A stretch of DNA of 64,000 bases, from assembly GCA_944472155.2 (NCBI GenBank), contig OX235273.1:5305204-5369203 (forward strand). Direction: 5' to 3'. The DNA is from Trichobilharzia szidati. Lineage: Eukaryota > Platyhelminthes > Trematoda > Strigeidida > Schistosomatidae. The position numbers were made by a program, and so were the translations under genes. The notes beneath the pieces are model-generated. The model ran no database searches. It was not told the DNA's origin and saw only the letters and a list, made by a program, of their open reading frames with translations. Positions 32,490 to 43,560 of the stretch are shown here, piece after piece. How positions within the stretch are numbered: position 1 is the stretch's first letter; each line of letters starts with the position of its first letter.

Positions 32490-33583
32490 TCAAACCGAAA
32501 ATTTGGATACGCTACATAGATGATACATTCGTGATAATCAAAAGAGAAAACTTAGACAATACCCACAACATAATAAACAACACCTCCAACGACATCAAAT
32601 TCACAAGAGAAGAAGAATATGAAAACAAAATCCCATTTTTAGACGTCTTAATCAAACGAACAACTACAGGAAAATTAGAAACCCAAGTATACAGAAAACC
32701 AACACACACGGATCAAATACTCAATTACAACAGTAACAACCCAACATCACACAAAATTAGCTGCATACGTACATTGTTCAAGAGAGCCAGGACTCATTGC
32801 AGCACTCCCGCCTTGAGGAAAATTGAAGAAAATCACCTTATGGACGTCCTCCAAAGAAATGGATACCCACGAAACTTCATCAAAAGACATCTACCCCCAG
32901 CTCAACCAACCAAATCAAAGGCCACCAGCGAAAACACAAGGAAAGTCGTCCTACCATATATAAAAGATATCTCCGAAATCACTGCAAGACTATTCAAACC
33001 TTTTGGAATCGATGTCGCTCATAAACCAACAAAGTCACTACACTCAGTTCTATGTAAACCAAAGGACTCAACGGCAAAAGAAGACAAAACTAACGTCATC
33101 TACAAGATAAGTTGCAACGACTGCGACAAACATTACATTGGTCAAAGTGGACGCCCTCTTCGTCTTCGCATTCACAAACACAAACTAGCTGTCAAGAGAC
33201 ACGACATACACTCCCTCATATCACTACACGCAGACAACCACGGGCACCAATTCGACTGGGACAATGTTCAAATCTTAGACAAAGGGAACTGCAAAAATGC
33301 CAGAGAATTCCTAGAGGCCTGGTATTCAAATGAATCAGCAATCAATAGACACATAGAGATTGACAAAATATACCAATCCATACGAAGAAATTCACACAAA
33401 AACAAAGTCAAACTTCAGGTCAAGGAAACGGTCAACACCAAAACAAGTGAACTAGAAAGTGAGAAGTCACACAAAAACAACCAATCACGTTCAAGGTTAC
33501 TAGAAGAGATGACTAATAAACGCATAGAGAATTCTAAAAGCTCACTTCACATCGAAGTATGTGCTGAAGATGTTGCTCAGTAG
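32490..33583 (+). pseudogene. PLE P6 protein: RT C-terminus plus GIY-YIG endonuclease
   Basis: The open frame starts at ATG 32453, inside the inverted arm, so that start is not native. Residues 18-27 are WIRYIDDTFV, the RT motif C with both catalytic aspartates. Then come FLDVLIKRTTTGKLETQVYR and KPTHTDQILNYNS (motifs D/E). The linker is VVLPYIKDISEITARLF. The GIY-YIG domain begins NVIYKISCNDCDKHYIGQSG (I-Y at 216-217, Y-I-G at 228-230) with RLRIHKHK. The later FLEAWYSNESAINRHIEID holds a candidate metal-binding Glu. RT motifs A and B are missing. It is the cleanest nuclease domain in the window, uninterrupted to its stop. Confidence 0.85.
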
Positions 33584-33640
33584 AGCAATGAAAGCTTCGC
33601 AACCAAACCATCCAGCTCAGAGAACACAACCACACCAAAA
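33411..33640 (+). repeat. P6 inverted arm, right (native 3' end)
   Basis: Covers the last ~57 codons and the 3' UTR through CACAACCACACCAAAA. It is the reverse complement of 32227-32455, nearly identical in its outer 150 bp. Confidence 0.8.
33561..33600 (+). ncRNA. Hammerhead-like core in the P6 terminal arm
   Basis: CTGAAGA (33564-33570), one unpaired T, a 7-bp hairpin GTTGCTC/GAGCAAT with loop AGTA, then GAAA (33590-33593) and GCTTCGC, which can form a 2-bp stem III. Hammerheads are known in PLE terminal repeats. The cleavage triplet and stem I are not clear here. The same core lies inverted in the left arm. Confidence 0.4.
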
Positions 33641-33839
33641 TCATCCACCTGAGCTACAAATCTTCTCTATTATATCTAAAAATGTTATAAAACTGCGAGA
33701 AGTCGATAGGAAGCTTTACCGGAACCTGGGTTTCTTGCTTTTATACTCTTCCGATAGAGACATATCTTCAAAATCTAAAGAAATGATGACCAAAAAATAC
33801 GAAACCTAGGTCCAAGATTGCCTCTCTGTTGTCTCCAAC

Positions 33840-33990
33840 CGTGTGACACATTGGCTCACAGTGTACCACGATGGTGTCACTTGTCTTGCAAACTTGACTG
33901 ATTGATAGAATTCGGTCACGACCGACATTGGTGACAAGATAAATGTCACTAGCTGAAATGTGATGATGAATCAATAGCGAATCAATCTGG
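33840..33990 (+). mobile_element. Family C SINE tail fragment
   Basis: Contains GTGTACCACGATGGTGTCAC and ACTTGACTGATTGATAGAAT, which match the tail at 34330-34390 by eye. Confidence 0.45.
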
Positions 33991-34089
33991 CCATCTATTA
34001 GTGTACAATAAATAATGATAGAATACAGTGTGGGCCAAATGAAGTACTGAACACATTACACAAGTTACTAACTAGTGTCCAGCCAAATT

Positions 34090-34440
34090 ATCCAATACAT
34101 TCCTACAGGAGGTCATTTGCCAGCCCGTATAGGTAGCTAAGTGGTAATATCTCTGACCGAAGCACTGGATGTTGCGAGTTTGAATCCCAGAAGAGATATG
34201 AGTTTCTCTCAAGGTGGTTTCAGATACGCCTTGTTGAATGATGAGTGTCAACTTGCACGAAACCAAAGTCGAGCAGGGATTCCTATCGATTGCTTTCAAC
34301 CATCTGATATCAACAATTCACAGTGCACCGTAATGGCGAGCCACCTAGCATGGTGGCCACATTGCAAACATGACTGATAGAATTCAGTCTGCACCGAAGT
34401 TAGGACTAGACACATTACACTAGTTAGTGACTAGTGTGCA
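34090..34440 (+). mobile_element. Family C tRNA-headed SINE
   Basis: Box A-like TAGCTAAGTGGTAATATC, box B GCGAGTTTGAATCCCAG, GAGATATGAGTTTCTCTCAA, a hammerhead-like block (34225-34278) and a tail ending CACTAGTTAGTGACTAGTGT. Confidence 0.65.
34225..34278 (+). ncRNA. Hammerhead-like block, family C (decayed)
   Basis: ATGATGA (C3 to A), then GTGTCAACTTGCAC (stem II weakened to about 3 bp), GAAA (34259-34262), and CCAAAGTC with a proper GTC before the expected cleavage. Comparison with 27.46 kb supports a shared module. Confidence 0.45.
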
Positions 34441-34951
34441 ATCAAAAATATGGTGACAATAAAGCTATAGTCATACAAGAAGTTATGAAATGATATTTAA
34501 GAATGTTTATCGCCAAGATGATCAGTTAATTCGTTTGAAACAACTCTAAACAATCTTAAAATAACATTTCAGGGTTGTTGTTTTGTTTTCTATTATCAGG
34601 TCTAATGCAGTGTTTATAGCGGTAGTGTGAGTAATCCTGCATAATACACAATTCTAAGGTGGTGACAATGTCGTTCACAACCAATGATTGTCAGTTAATA
34701 TTGCCGAAAAAAATAAAAAATAGGAAACAGCAACCACAAAACTAATAATTACATGATGGTTAATGACAGGAAAATTTTGTAATACTCATAGTGCTAATAG
34801 AGTCGGAGCCAGTGGATACACTAAAGAAGGAATACAGTAAAGTACAAAAAGTAAGCCAATGTTAACAATTTAGGTAGCTAAGTATGTTTAAGAAGGAGTT
34901 CACTATAGAATACAAAATAAAAGAGAAATAAAAGAGCCTAAAATTATGTTA

Positions 34952-35314
34952 TTAATAACAAAGCAAGTCATAGGTTTTGCGCTTAACATTGTCTCTGTCG
35001 CTAAGAATACGGGCCAAGTATGGTATCGTTGAGTTCCTGTACTTGGTTGCACGAGCATAGATTATTTTATACTGATTTCTGGTTCTACTTGATGAGATAC
35101 AAGGTGAGAGTTGGGAATAGAGGGGGTGTTGGGGGTCGGAGAATATGGTTTTAGACCATTTTTCGCATGTATTCAGATGCCTTTCAACTAATGCAGTGAC
35201 GAGCTGACTGAGTTTTACACTACTAGTCCTACTAACTACCTTCAACATCCTTCTCAGGATGGGATAGTCCTTTTTCAGTAGACAAGGAAAGACTAACGGT
35301 CGATTAGTGTCCAA
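34952..35314 (-). pseudogene. Probable non-LTR retrotransposon C-terminal fragment
   Basis: The 120-residue frame holds DHPLY-like HPLYSQLSPCISSSRTRNQY, and then ATKYRNSTIPYLARIL. The SSRTR and K-[YF]-[RK]-N-S-x-[IV]-P-Y pattern is common at the C-terminus of CR1/Jockey-like LINE proteins. Neighbouring frames are closed and no RT is attached. This could be a third LINE family; the assignment rests on motif memory only. Confidence 0.45.
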
Positions 35315-35730
35315 TCAAATATTATGCTCTGTTGTTGCACAAGCTAGCTGATTCTTATTGATGCTGTTGGCAATGTGGTTATCAAGCTTGTTATTATTAC
35401 AGGCTGTTGAGAAATGTTAATAATCATTGGACAGTAGGTGGAACGCCTTTGACACTGGTATTATGGTGAATTTTCTACTCTGAAATGCTGCATCAGGCAA
35501 AGTTATTCTTATCGCGAACTGAGAATCGCGTGAGTACTTGCTAGGATTTAAGGTATTCCATCTATGTTCAAATATCTGTTGAATATCGAGGTGCTTTGAA
35601 TGACTTACTTCTGTGGCCTAAACCATTTGAAGCAATGGAGCGGTTGAGTTCAGTTTAAATATGTGAAACTCTCTGAATCATTGTGGTTGGCAGATATAAG
35701 CTATTTATATATAACTAATAATATCACCAT

Positions 35731-35968
35731 GCGTCGGTGGCATAGTGGTTAGGTCGCTCACCGACTATGCATACGGTCCGGGGTTCGATCCCTGGCCGAC
35801 GCACTCCTTTACTTCACTAAGCCAGAAGTAAAGCTGGTGAAGAGGAAAGGTTGGGCATGAGGCTAGCAACCCCATCCCGTAAAAATAATCCCTGCTACAG
35901 AAACTTCAAGATTCTAGTCTGAAGCCCTATGTTCCACTGGGGAACGTGAAGGAATAAAAAATAATAAA
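35731..35968 (+). mobile_element. Family D tRNA-headed SINE, best copy
   Basis: A 73-nt head (35731-35803) with a perfect 7-bp acceptor-type stem (GCGTCGG/CCGACGC), box A TGGCATAGTGGTTAGG and box B GGGGTTCGATCCCTGG. The body has GTTGGGCATGAGGCTAGCAA and CCCCATCCCGTAAAAATAAT. The 3' end GAAGCCCTATGTTCCACTGG is followed by GTGAAGGAATAAA and an AAT-type tail. That end matches the RTE-like LINE end. No normal anticodon arm is visible. Confidence 0.8.
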
Positions 35969-36157
35969 CTCATCGCAGTTTCCATAGATTCCCACCTAAA
36001 GCTAGATGCCGTATGTTGCTCTAATACTGAAGAAGAAGGCGTAAAGAGCTGAGTGTCTCATTGATCAGCCTCATTCTTTCATATGGGCTCTTGGAACGGA
36101 TGCCGGTGTATGACTAGGATTAAGAATTTGAAGTTACTTTATTAGAGTTATCTAACA

Positions 36158-36230
36158 GTGGAGTCTAGAATGCGCGTATCATCCCGTTTGAGACTCGTCA
36201 GATGGATGTACTTGTTCTACAATACAGTTC
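36158..36230 (-). ncRNA. SMalpha-type hammerhead fragment
   Basis: Minus strand: AAGTACATCCAT, CTGACGA (36195-36201, consensus), stem II GTCTCAAACGGGAT (pairs retained with G-U wobbles), then GATA instead of GAAA, and CTAGACTCCAC. It is isolated from a recognisable tRNA head. Confidence 0.55.
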
Positions 36231-36399
36231 GAACACATCAAGGCGGGAATTCCTCAACTGAAATGATTGTGAATTCTCGACTGGATTGTAGTTTGATTGC
36301 TTTGACACGCTACAAAACTCAGCTTCTCACGATTAAGGCATCACTATTTGTCTAAGGAGATATGCAGGTAGTTCACTGACACAATGCACGCCAGCCACG

Positions 36400-36590
36400 T
36401 AGGAGGCTGAGATTTGATTACTGGCTGAAGTACTCCCAAAGCTTAACTAGCCAGTAGTAGGAGTGGAGAAGGAGGTGGGGAAAGATTGGGCATGAGACTA
36501 ATGATACGACACTGTAAAACCGACCTAACAGCTACTAAAACTCCAAAAACTGAAGCCCTATGTTCCATTCGGGCTTCACTGTTGGTCACC
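36400..36590 (+). mobile_element. Family D SINE, diverged, head lost
   Basis: Body landmarks AACTAGCCAGTAGTAG, AGATTGGGCATGAGACTAA and CACTGTAAAACCGAC, then GAAGCCCTATGTTCCATTCG. Confidence 0.6.
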
Positions 36591-36764
36591 ATCCAGGAAA
36601 ATAATATAGGCCGTGTGACTCAACGACTAATTATGTTTGCATACCGGTGGGAATAAGATGCACCTGTTGATCCTATCCAGCTGTTTGAACCTCGATCCAT
36701 AAAGTAGGATGAGACATTCGAAACGCTGACCTACTGAGTTGGAGGTCATTTACATAGAACATAG

Positions 36765-38265
36765 ATGGACCCAGAGGCAACAGAGGACTTGATGACGCCA
36801 CTACTGGAGAAGGTGTGGAAAGAAGGCAAAACACCCGAGGATTGCAATAAAGGCTATTTATTGAAACTCCCAAAGAAAGGAGACCTTAGTCAATGCAAGA
36901 ACTGCCGTGGCATTATTCTCCTGTCCATCCCAAGCAAAATACTTAGCCGCATCATCCTGGATAGAATCAAACATGCCCTGGATGAGAACTTCGACCGCAA
37001 TAGGCTGGATTCAGGACCAACAAGTCATGTATTGATCAAATCGCAACACCACGGATCATTATTGAACAGAATTTGGAAAGGAAGTCACTTCTCTATCTCA
37101 ACTTCATCGACTTTGAAAAGGCCTTCGACAGCATCAATCGAGAGGTGATTTGGAAACTACTTCGCTACTACGGGGTGCCGCCGACAATTATACATCTCAT
37201 CCAACAGCTGTACAACAATGTTACATGCCAAGTAATCCACAACGGGAGACTTACGGAATCATTCGAAGTGAGGACAGGAGGAAGACAAGCTGGCTGCCTA
37301 CTATCGCCAATGATTTTCCTGATTGCAGTAGACTGGATAATGCGACAAACAGAGGGCAACGAGGAAACAGGCATAAAATGGACTCACACAAAGAACTTGG
37401 AGGATCTGGACTTCACCGATGATATATGTCTGATTTCCCACAAACTGGAAGATATGCAAGTGAAAAGCAACAAGTTGGCAGAAGAAGCATCAAAGATAGG
37501 ACTTCAGGTGAACATAGAGAAAACAGAAGTGATGAAGATTCCTGGGCAACACCACCAACAGCAACAACAACAACAGACAACAATCAACATAAATGGGAGG
37601 AACCTGAAAGAAACAACCTCCTTTACCTACCTACCTGGGAAGCATCGTTTCAACTACAGGCCGATGGATCTGACGAGGATATCAAAGCAAGAATCGGAAA
37701 AGCAAGACAAGCCTTCATTACTGTCAAGTCTGTGTGGAGGTCATCAGCACTCAGAATCAAAAATAACATCCGGATTTTCAACTCCAATGTGAAGTCAGTC
37801 AGTGCTACTCTATACGGATCAGAGACTTGCACCGTGCGTCATAAAGAGCATCTCAAACAAACTACAGACCTTCATTAACAGTTGTCTTCGCTCAATACTA
37901 TTCAAGATCAGATGGCCAGAAAAGATCAGCAACAGAGATCTCTGGCAATGAGCGAACCAACACAGCAGGGACCGATTGTGAAACAAATAGGCAGGAAGAA
38001 ATGGAGATGGATTGGCTGGCCACACTCTGAGGAAACAATGCATCAAGTGACATCACTAGACAAGCCATTGCTCGAGTGGAACCCGAAACGAAAAGCGGCG
38101 AGTTGGTCGTCCAAGAATGACTTGTAAGAGGTCATGTGAAGAGGAGATGAAAGCGTGTGGGCAGACTTGGAGCCAGATGAAGACTAGCAGAAAACCGAAC
38201 GCAATGGAGCTGTGTGACTGAAGCCCTGTGTTCCTCTAGGAATTAAAGGAAACAATAATAATATA
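36765..38265 (+). pseudogene. RTE-like LINE, longest copy: RT domain and C-terminus
   Basis: Three frames make one decayed protein. Frame 36765-37148: KTPEDCNKGYLLKLPKKGDL, CRGIILLSIPSKILSRIIL (RT fingers). Frame 37073-37792: FIDFEKAFDSINREV (motif A), a damaged motif B reading GGRQAGCLLSP, LEDLDFTDDICLISH (motif C region, FTDD with both Asp), and KLAEEASKIGLQVNIEKTEV. Frame 37426-37878: DGSDEDIKARIGKARQAF and FNSNVKSVSATLYGSET. The C-terminal block KQIGRKKWRWIG follows near 37985. The 3' end at 38201-38265 reads GAAGCCCTGTGTTCCTCTAG and then an AATAATAAT tail. The 5' endonuclease domain is absent. Confidence 0.8.
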
Positions 38266-38279
38266 ATTATAATGCCATA

Positions 38280-39100
38280 GACCCATCATGCAGTGAGATT
38301 ACGTAATCGGTTATAATAAACTGTTGACCAATGCATAGTTATTGCATCTTCCTTTGGCATTTCTTATAGAACCGAAAAGTTTGATTAATCTGGCCGCTAG
38401 CTGGCTTTGCACATACACAAATGAACACATCAAAAGCATTCGCTAATACACTCACATTCACACTTACATATTCATATATATGAATACATATACGCATAAA
38501 CATACGACCACTTATCCTCGCGGCGTGTTTCCTGTTTTTCCAGCATTATTAATAACTTCATCAAATATTAAGCAAAATAATAAAATAAAATATTCCACAC
38601 AGTTGGGTTTTTACACATGTTATGAAAAAGATGAAAAAAGATAATGCGGTAATCCGCCTGTTTTTCTTTAGACACAAAACAAAGTTGAGATTACCTGCTG
38701 TGCTGACAAGATTGTTTGATGAATTGACTAACAGTCAAACACAAAAGACCGACAACAGCTGACAGATAGACAGAAACATGGCATAGAACTGAAACACAGC
38801 AACACAAGGCATCATCTATATATGCAGGATAATCAAATAACACACTATCCAAATAGATGGATAGATACATATTCAGTTTGATGGTATATACTACTGGTCA
38901 GTCGATATGAGTAGTTGAGGAGCAGTCATGTCAAACAGTGGTAATCTAAATACCAGAAGGCTGCTTTGCTCGCCCGATGCTGACCTCATCATCTGTAAAG
39001 AGGACTGGAATTAGCTTAGGGAGTTCAATCAGTTAAATGCCAATTGGAATTCCTGTTTCCCTTTCGACACCAGGAGTACAAGATTTAGCTGTAAAGACGT
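38280..39100. other. Unassigned AT-rich spacer
   Basis: No ORF or repeat recognised. Confidence 0.4.
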
Positions 39101-39109
39101 CAGTATGTG

Positions 39110-39610
39110 CTTTATTATTATTGTAATTGTACGCTTGGGTTCCTATTAGAACATAGGGCTTCAACTCCACGTCTCCACTTGTTTCTCTCTTCTGCTGCAC
39201 TTTTCACTTGCATCCATGTTAGTCCATACTGTTTCAACTCTTCTTCACACGATCTCCTCCATGTCGCCCTTGCACTGACGTCCAACTCGCCGCTTCCCTT
39301 TCGGGTTCCACTCGAGCACTGGCCTGACGCACGATGTCACCCAGCGGCTTCCTCAGCGAGTGTCCAATCCATCTCCACTTTCTCCTGCATATTTGTTGGA
39401 CGATTGGTTCTTGTTTTGTTTGTTCCCATAGTTTCTTGTTGGTTCTTGTTCTTTCCGGCCATCCGATCTTCAGTATACAGCGAAGGCAGTTGTTGATGTG
39501 GGTCTGCAACAGGCTGTTGGAAATATTCTTTGTGACCCGCCAAGTTTCTGATCCGTATAGAAGAAGAACTGACTTGACGTTTGTGTTGAAAATCCGAATT
39601 TTGTTTTAGG
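39110..39610 (-). pseudogene. RTE-like LINE, 3' end, subfamily b
   Basis: Minus strand: a QQICRRKWRWIGHSLRKPLG block, HINNCLRCILKIGWPERTRT upstream, and the 3' end inverse to TTCCTATTAGAACATAGGGC. It is closer to the 49.2 kb copy than to those at 10 and 37 kb. Confidence 0.7.
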
Positions 39611-39910
39611 GTGTTGAAATACTCTTTTTTTCTTGAGTTGTACTCTAAGAGAATCGGATATCACTGTCTCATCTTTTTAACGGATGTACAGTTAATATTC
39701 GTTTGTCGCCGTCACTGAACGATATGGCAACCTCATGAATGTAAGAACCGAATTTCATACCCGTATCTTTAGAACTGGAAATATCCAATAAAAGCGAACT
39801 GAGGACCTTTTTTTATCGATTAGTATGCAACTTTTGAGGTATGAAAAGATCTTTAAGACTTGACACCATCTGATAGGTGGCTTAGTAAAGGAATGTTTAT
39901 TTGGAATTTA

Positions 39911-40158
39911 GTATCTCTGTAAAGCCAAATTATGTATACCGTATCTTCAACGCACCATTTTTACAGATCTTCGTGTTGTTGTGCTACTTCTGGACTTCAT
40001 ATTGTGTTTCCTTGTATTTCTTTCACGTCTCCCGTGTATCTCCACAACGCTGTATCATTTGCCTTCTCTAAAATCAAATCTATCTCCCTGCCATTTGATG
40101 TTTTTATGCCGATGAATGTCTCTTTATATACTACTGATGAATCTTATCAGTAGCACAT
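39911..40158 (-). repeat. Unknown dispersed repeat R (minus)
   Basis: Reverse complement of 53107-53350. Read on the minus strand, it starts with the hairpin CTACTGATAAGATTCATCAGTAG-type end, then TATATAAAGAGACATTCATC. No protein coding is evident. Confidence 0.65.
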
Positions 40159-40249
40159 GCCGAAGTATGAGCACTATGTGTTATAATTGACTCATACGGA
40201 TCAGCTCTGGGTTATTTGTCCTTAATGGACTGAAATGATGATTGGTCAT

Positions 40250-40840
40250 GTGGTTAAACAATAGTTTTTTTTTTAATATTTCGAGTGGAAACACCACAAC
40301 TCTCCGAGATGGGAATTCACTCTGATCCCCGACTAATCCAGAACATCTTTTGTAATATACATTTTAATAGCACAAGACGTTATCCTGAACAGGATCAGAT
40401 CTCGTTACCCTGTAGTCACTTGGTTAGGAACCAATTCTGGATGAAATTAATAATAATTTAAGGGACATTTTGGACGTGGACTCATCGCCCAGTTTCTCAA
40501 TTAGTCTATGCGTCATGATGCTACTTCCTTGAATTTACCCAAGTTTGAAACTAAGAACAGCTGGACTCTAACCAATAGGCTAAATCACCTTGGAGACGCT
40601 ACAAGATCTGATGATCGTGTAACTGATTTCTGCAGAGAGCTGCTTGTTCTTATTATCAGTCTCAACTGATGATGACAGTGAACGTCTGCACAATCAGTTT
40701 GGATCTATGTTTAAAACCGTCCTGTATTAATAATCAAAGTAGTATTAGTAGAAATAGCAGTAGTATGTGGGTATTTGAAATGACAAGTGATTGGTTGGTG
40801 TCCTTCTTAGGGGAATGGGAGTTCATTCAATTGATGAGTC
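40250..40840. other. Spacer with a possible decayed tRNA-like SINE
   Basis: A TGGTTAAACAATAG and GGAATTCACTCTGATCCCCG pair near 40249-40340 may be a worn SINE head. Otherwise nothing recognised. Confidence 0.3.
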
Positions 40841-40849
40841 TGGAACAGG

Positions 40850-42440
40850 CCTAAAAAGCACATCTTGTCTGTCCGTTGGTCTGTTTTCGACATAGAACTT
40901 TGCACATATGCGCGATAGTTTAAGTCGCCACACTCCTTCCATGCAGCACACAAAGCAAGAGAAGAAAATATGAGAAATGCATAGTATAGACAGTAAACAG
41001 AGGTGTGAGACAAAGGAATAGTAATAACGAAGAACAAAGCAGTTTAATTGGAAATCATAAGTCACAAGGAGTGGATGCATCTGCGCCAGCCATTTAGAAC
41101 GATTTTGAGCCATGTCACCAATTGTTTCCAACCATTGGTTTTACCGTCCCGACGACCTCAACCAGGAAGTCTACACCTTCCTACGCGGCGTAGACTAACT
41201 GTTGTAGATTTCATTGACTGGTGCCATGTTTTCGTTTGACCACCGCTAGCTCTTTTCCAGCCTGACCCTATATCAGCTAACATTGCCCGTCGGGGAAGGC
41301 GATGACTAGGCATACGTAACACATGTCCTAACCATCTCAGTCGATGCAAATTCACAGCCTCGTTGATTGATTCCCCCCTCCTTACCTATCACTCGACCAA
41401 CGCCTAACCTCAATATTGCTCACCTTATTGTACTACTTCACACAGGAGATAGGACGTAGACACCTAGGATCAAAGACAGCTAATCTTTTCATGTCTTCCA
41501 CTCGCAATGGCAATTTCTAACTCACAGCCATGAAGAAGGAAGTAGAGGTCTGATGAGCAGTACACACGCCCTTTGGTCGATAGTCGGATATCACGTCTAC
41601 GCCAGAGACTGCGTAAACTGGCATATGCGAAACTAGTCCTCAGTATTCGTGCTGAGATTTCTTCGGAGATCAACCCGTTGGCGCAGGTTGATTTAACTTC
41701 CCAAATAAGTGAAGCGGTCAACGTGCTCTACCACTTCACTTCCTATTTCTCATCCAGGAGTCAGTGTAGTCCAATCCTGTAACATCATCTTGCATTTGGC
41801 GGGAGCAGATTGCATGCCAAACATTCGTAGATTGTAACTCAAGGTGTTAAGAAGACTCTGCATTTTGTCAGCGTTCTCACCTAGAAGGACTATATCGTCT
41901 GCATATTCTAAGTCAACGAGATTATTCCCTGGTAGCAAGTCAATCTCTGAGTCGCTGAAGTGAGTTAGGGTTAAGTCCACTAGTACATCTACAATGAAGT
42001 TGAATAGAAATGGGAATAATGGGCATCCTTGACTGATGCCACTAGTCGTCACCACTTCAGATGACAACTCGCCGTAAGCCCTCACCTGGCTGGATGAGTA
42101 CGAGTAGAGTGCCTGAATCAGTGCAATGTATTTTCTCATCATTCCCTTTACAGCCAAGCGTCTCCAGAGAACCTCTTGGTCGACAGAATTGAATGCCACC
42201 TTTAGGTCAAAAAATATAATCATTGTTGGACGCCGGTAGGAATGCCTATGTTCTAGAATCTGTCGGAGGGTGAAGATATGATCAATACACCCTCTTCCTG
42301 GCCTAAAACCTGCCTGGTTTTCTCATGTTTGTGCCTCTCGGGCACCACTTAGTCTACGCAGTATTATTGAGCCTAAGAGTTTAGATACTATATATTAGTC
42401 AAGCTAATCCCTCTGTGATTATCACAAGAAGACTTGTCTC
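40850..42440 (-). mobile_element. Second-family non-LTR retrotransposon, longest copy
   Basis: Minus strand from RT fingers (42440) to the 3' tail (40850). At the 5' end, GDKSSCDNHRGISLTNI is readable and then, after a frameshift, a QAGFRPGRGCIDHIFTLRQI block. C-terminal: the frame 41355-41158 with LHRLRWLGHVLRMPSHRLPR, and 41131-40823 with ETIGDMAQNRSKWLAQMHPL and AKFYVENRPTDRQD. Sequence around 41470-41720 encodes SEEISARILRTSFAYASLR. Confidence 0.8.
41750..42223 (-). pseudogene. Reverse transcriptase core of the second LINE
   Basis: 157 codons. IIFFDLKVAFNSVDQEVLW is motif A, SGISQGCPLFPFLFNFIVD is motif B (the usual SP is FP), and LVDLEYADDIVLLGENADKM is motif C with an intact YADD. It ends KCKMMLQDWTTLTPG at a stop. 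The RT core is nearly intact, but upstream and downstream frameshifts disable the element. Confidence 0.8.
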
Positions 42441-42449
42441 CCTTCTTGT

Positions 42450-43190
42450 ATCTCCCTTCTTGTATACATCCTGGCGTTCACTGCTAATCACCATCATCCA
42501 AACAGAAATAGCAATAATGTTTAGCAGTGTTACTGAATCCTGAATAGAGTCGTCTTACTTATGGATCTATTTACACTTAAGGAAGAAGAGCCGGCTGTAA
42601 GGCTGTTATTGTTTTTGTTATTACTAACACGTGTTTACCTCTCTCATTAGAAAAAATAAATAAAAACAACGAAGTTATTCAGATTTTTGTTACATGGGTG
42701 GCATTACCACCTTCTGATAAAGACATGTACACACACACGCACACTCTATCACTCTCTCACGCGCAAGAAACACTGGTATTGTGGACACATACACACACAA
42801 GCAGAGCTATAAAAAAATAACCCACTTGAGTGATTTGAAATTTTCCAAATATGTAATTTGATCCTTCCCTCTTTGAAAAGAAAATCAGGCATCGTAAGGA
42901 ATCTGTTTCCTTGTTCTAGTGTGTGAATTTATCACACTACTTAAATAATACTACGAAGAGACCGCAGATGAGCATAAGCGCAGTGAAACATGGACTGATA
43001 TTTAGTTTATAAGTTATTGTATAGTGTTCATCTTTGCATGTGCTTGGAATAGTATTGAATTACTGTATACAGAGGGGAATATAACACCGTGGGAAGAAAT
43101 TGACGAAATACAACATGAGTGTCTTTTGTGCGTTTCATCATGGCTGAAATCTCTTATAGAAGTTTTCAGTCATGTGAAATTTTCGGAAGT
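42450..43190. other. Spacer with CA-rich tract near 42729-42800
   Basis: Simple CA-rich sequence; nothing else recognised. Confidence 0.4.
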
Positions 43191-43199
43191 TAGTATGTA

Positions 43200-43430
43200 G
43201 GCATGAATCGGTAGAAGGTAGAATTCACCGGATGGTCACTGTGTAGAGTCCCAGTGGCTAAATGGTTCGTGAGCTTGCCATGTAACCATAAGATGTTGGG
43301 TTCGAACCCTGGAGGTGAATTCGCACTGCGGGTGAATTTCAAGCTGGGATGGAACAGCTGTCCTGTACTCCCTGCTGATTTTCGGTGGTTCTCCAAATGA
43401 AATCAGTCCGTGGTCAGGTTCGAAATAATA
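43200..43430 (+). mobile_element. Family B SINE, diverged
   Basis: Head GTCCCAGTGGCTAAATGG, box B GGGTTCGAACCCTGGA, a worn hammerhead block (GGATGGAACAGCTGTC) and the tail. Confidence 0.7.
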
Positions 43431-43452
43431 TGCAATGTCAGCAAGAGTCATT

Positions 43453-43560
43453 CGGTAGGAATCCTTGGGTTTAGGTTTCGCACTTGTTGGCTCTCGTTAG
43501 TAAAATTTAATCCGTATCACTCAGTGATAAGTTTAGCGAGATTCTTACTCAGTCATTCCT
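43453..43560 (-). mobile_element. Family C SINE fragment
   Basis: Minus strand: CTAACGAGAGCCAACAAGTG and then CGAAACCTAAACCCAAGG correspond to the hammerhead-like block at 27.46 kb. Confidence 0.5.

Larger units (their letters stand above)
32227..33640 (+). mobile_element. PLE group P6 with inverted arms
   Basis: A plus-strand coding region is flanked by arms 32227-32455 and 33411-33640. The left arm is an inverted copy of a P6 3' end (last ~60 codons plus UTR) placed at the 5' end. A P6 remnant also lies at 45.64-45.84 kb. Confidence 0.85.

Noticed and set aside
35731..35803. Possible genuine tRNA gene
   Set aside because: The acceptor-like stem and box B are good, but no anticodon stem with a 7-nt loop is visible and the sequence runs straight into a SINE body that recurs elsewhere.
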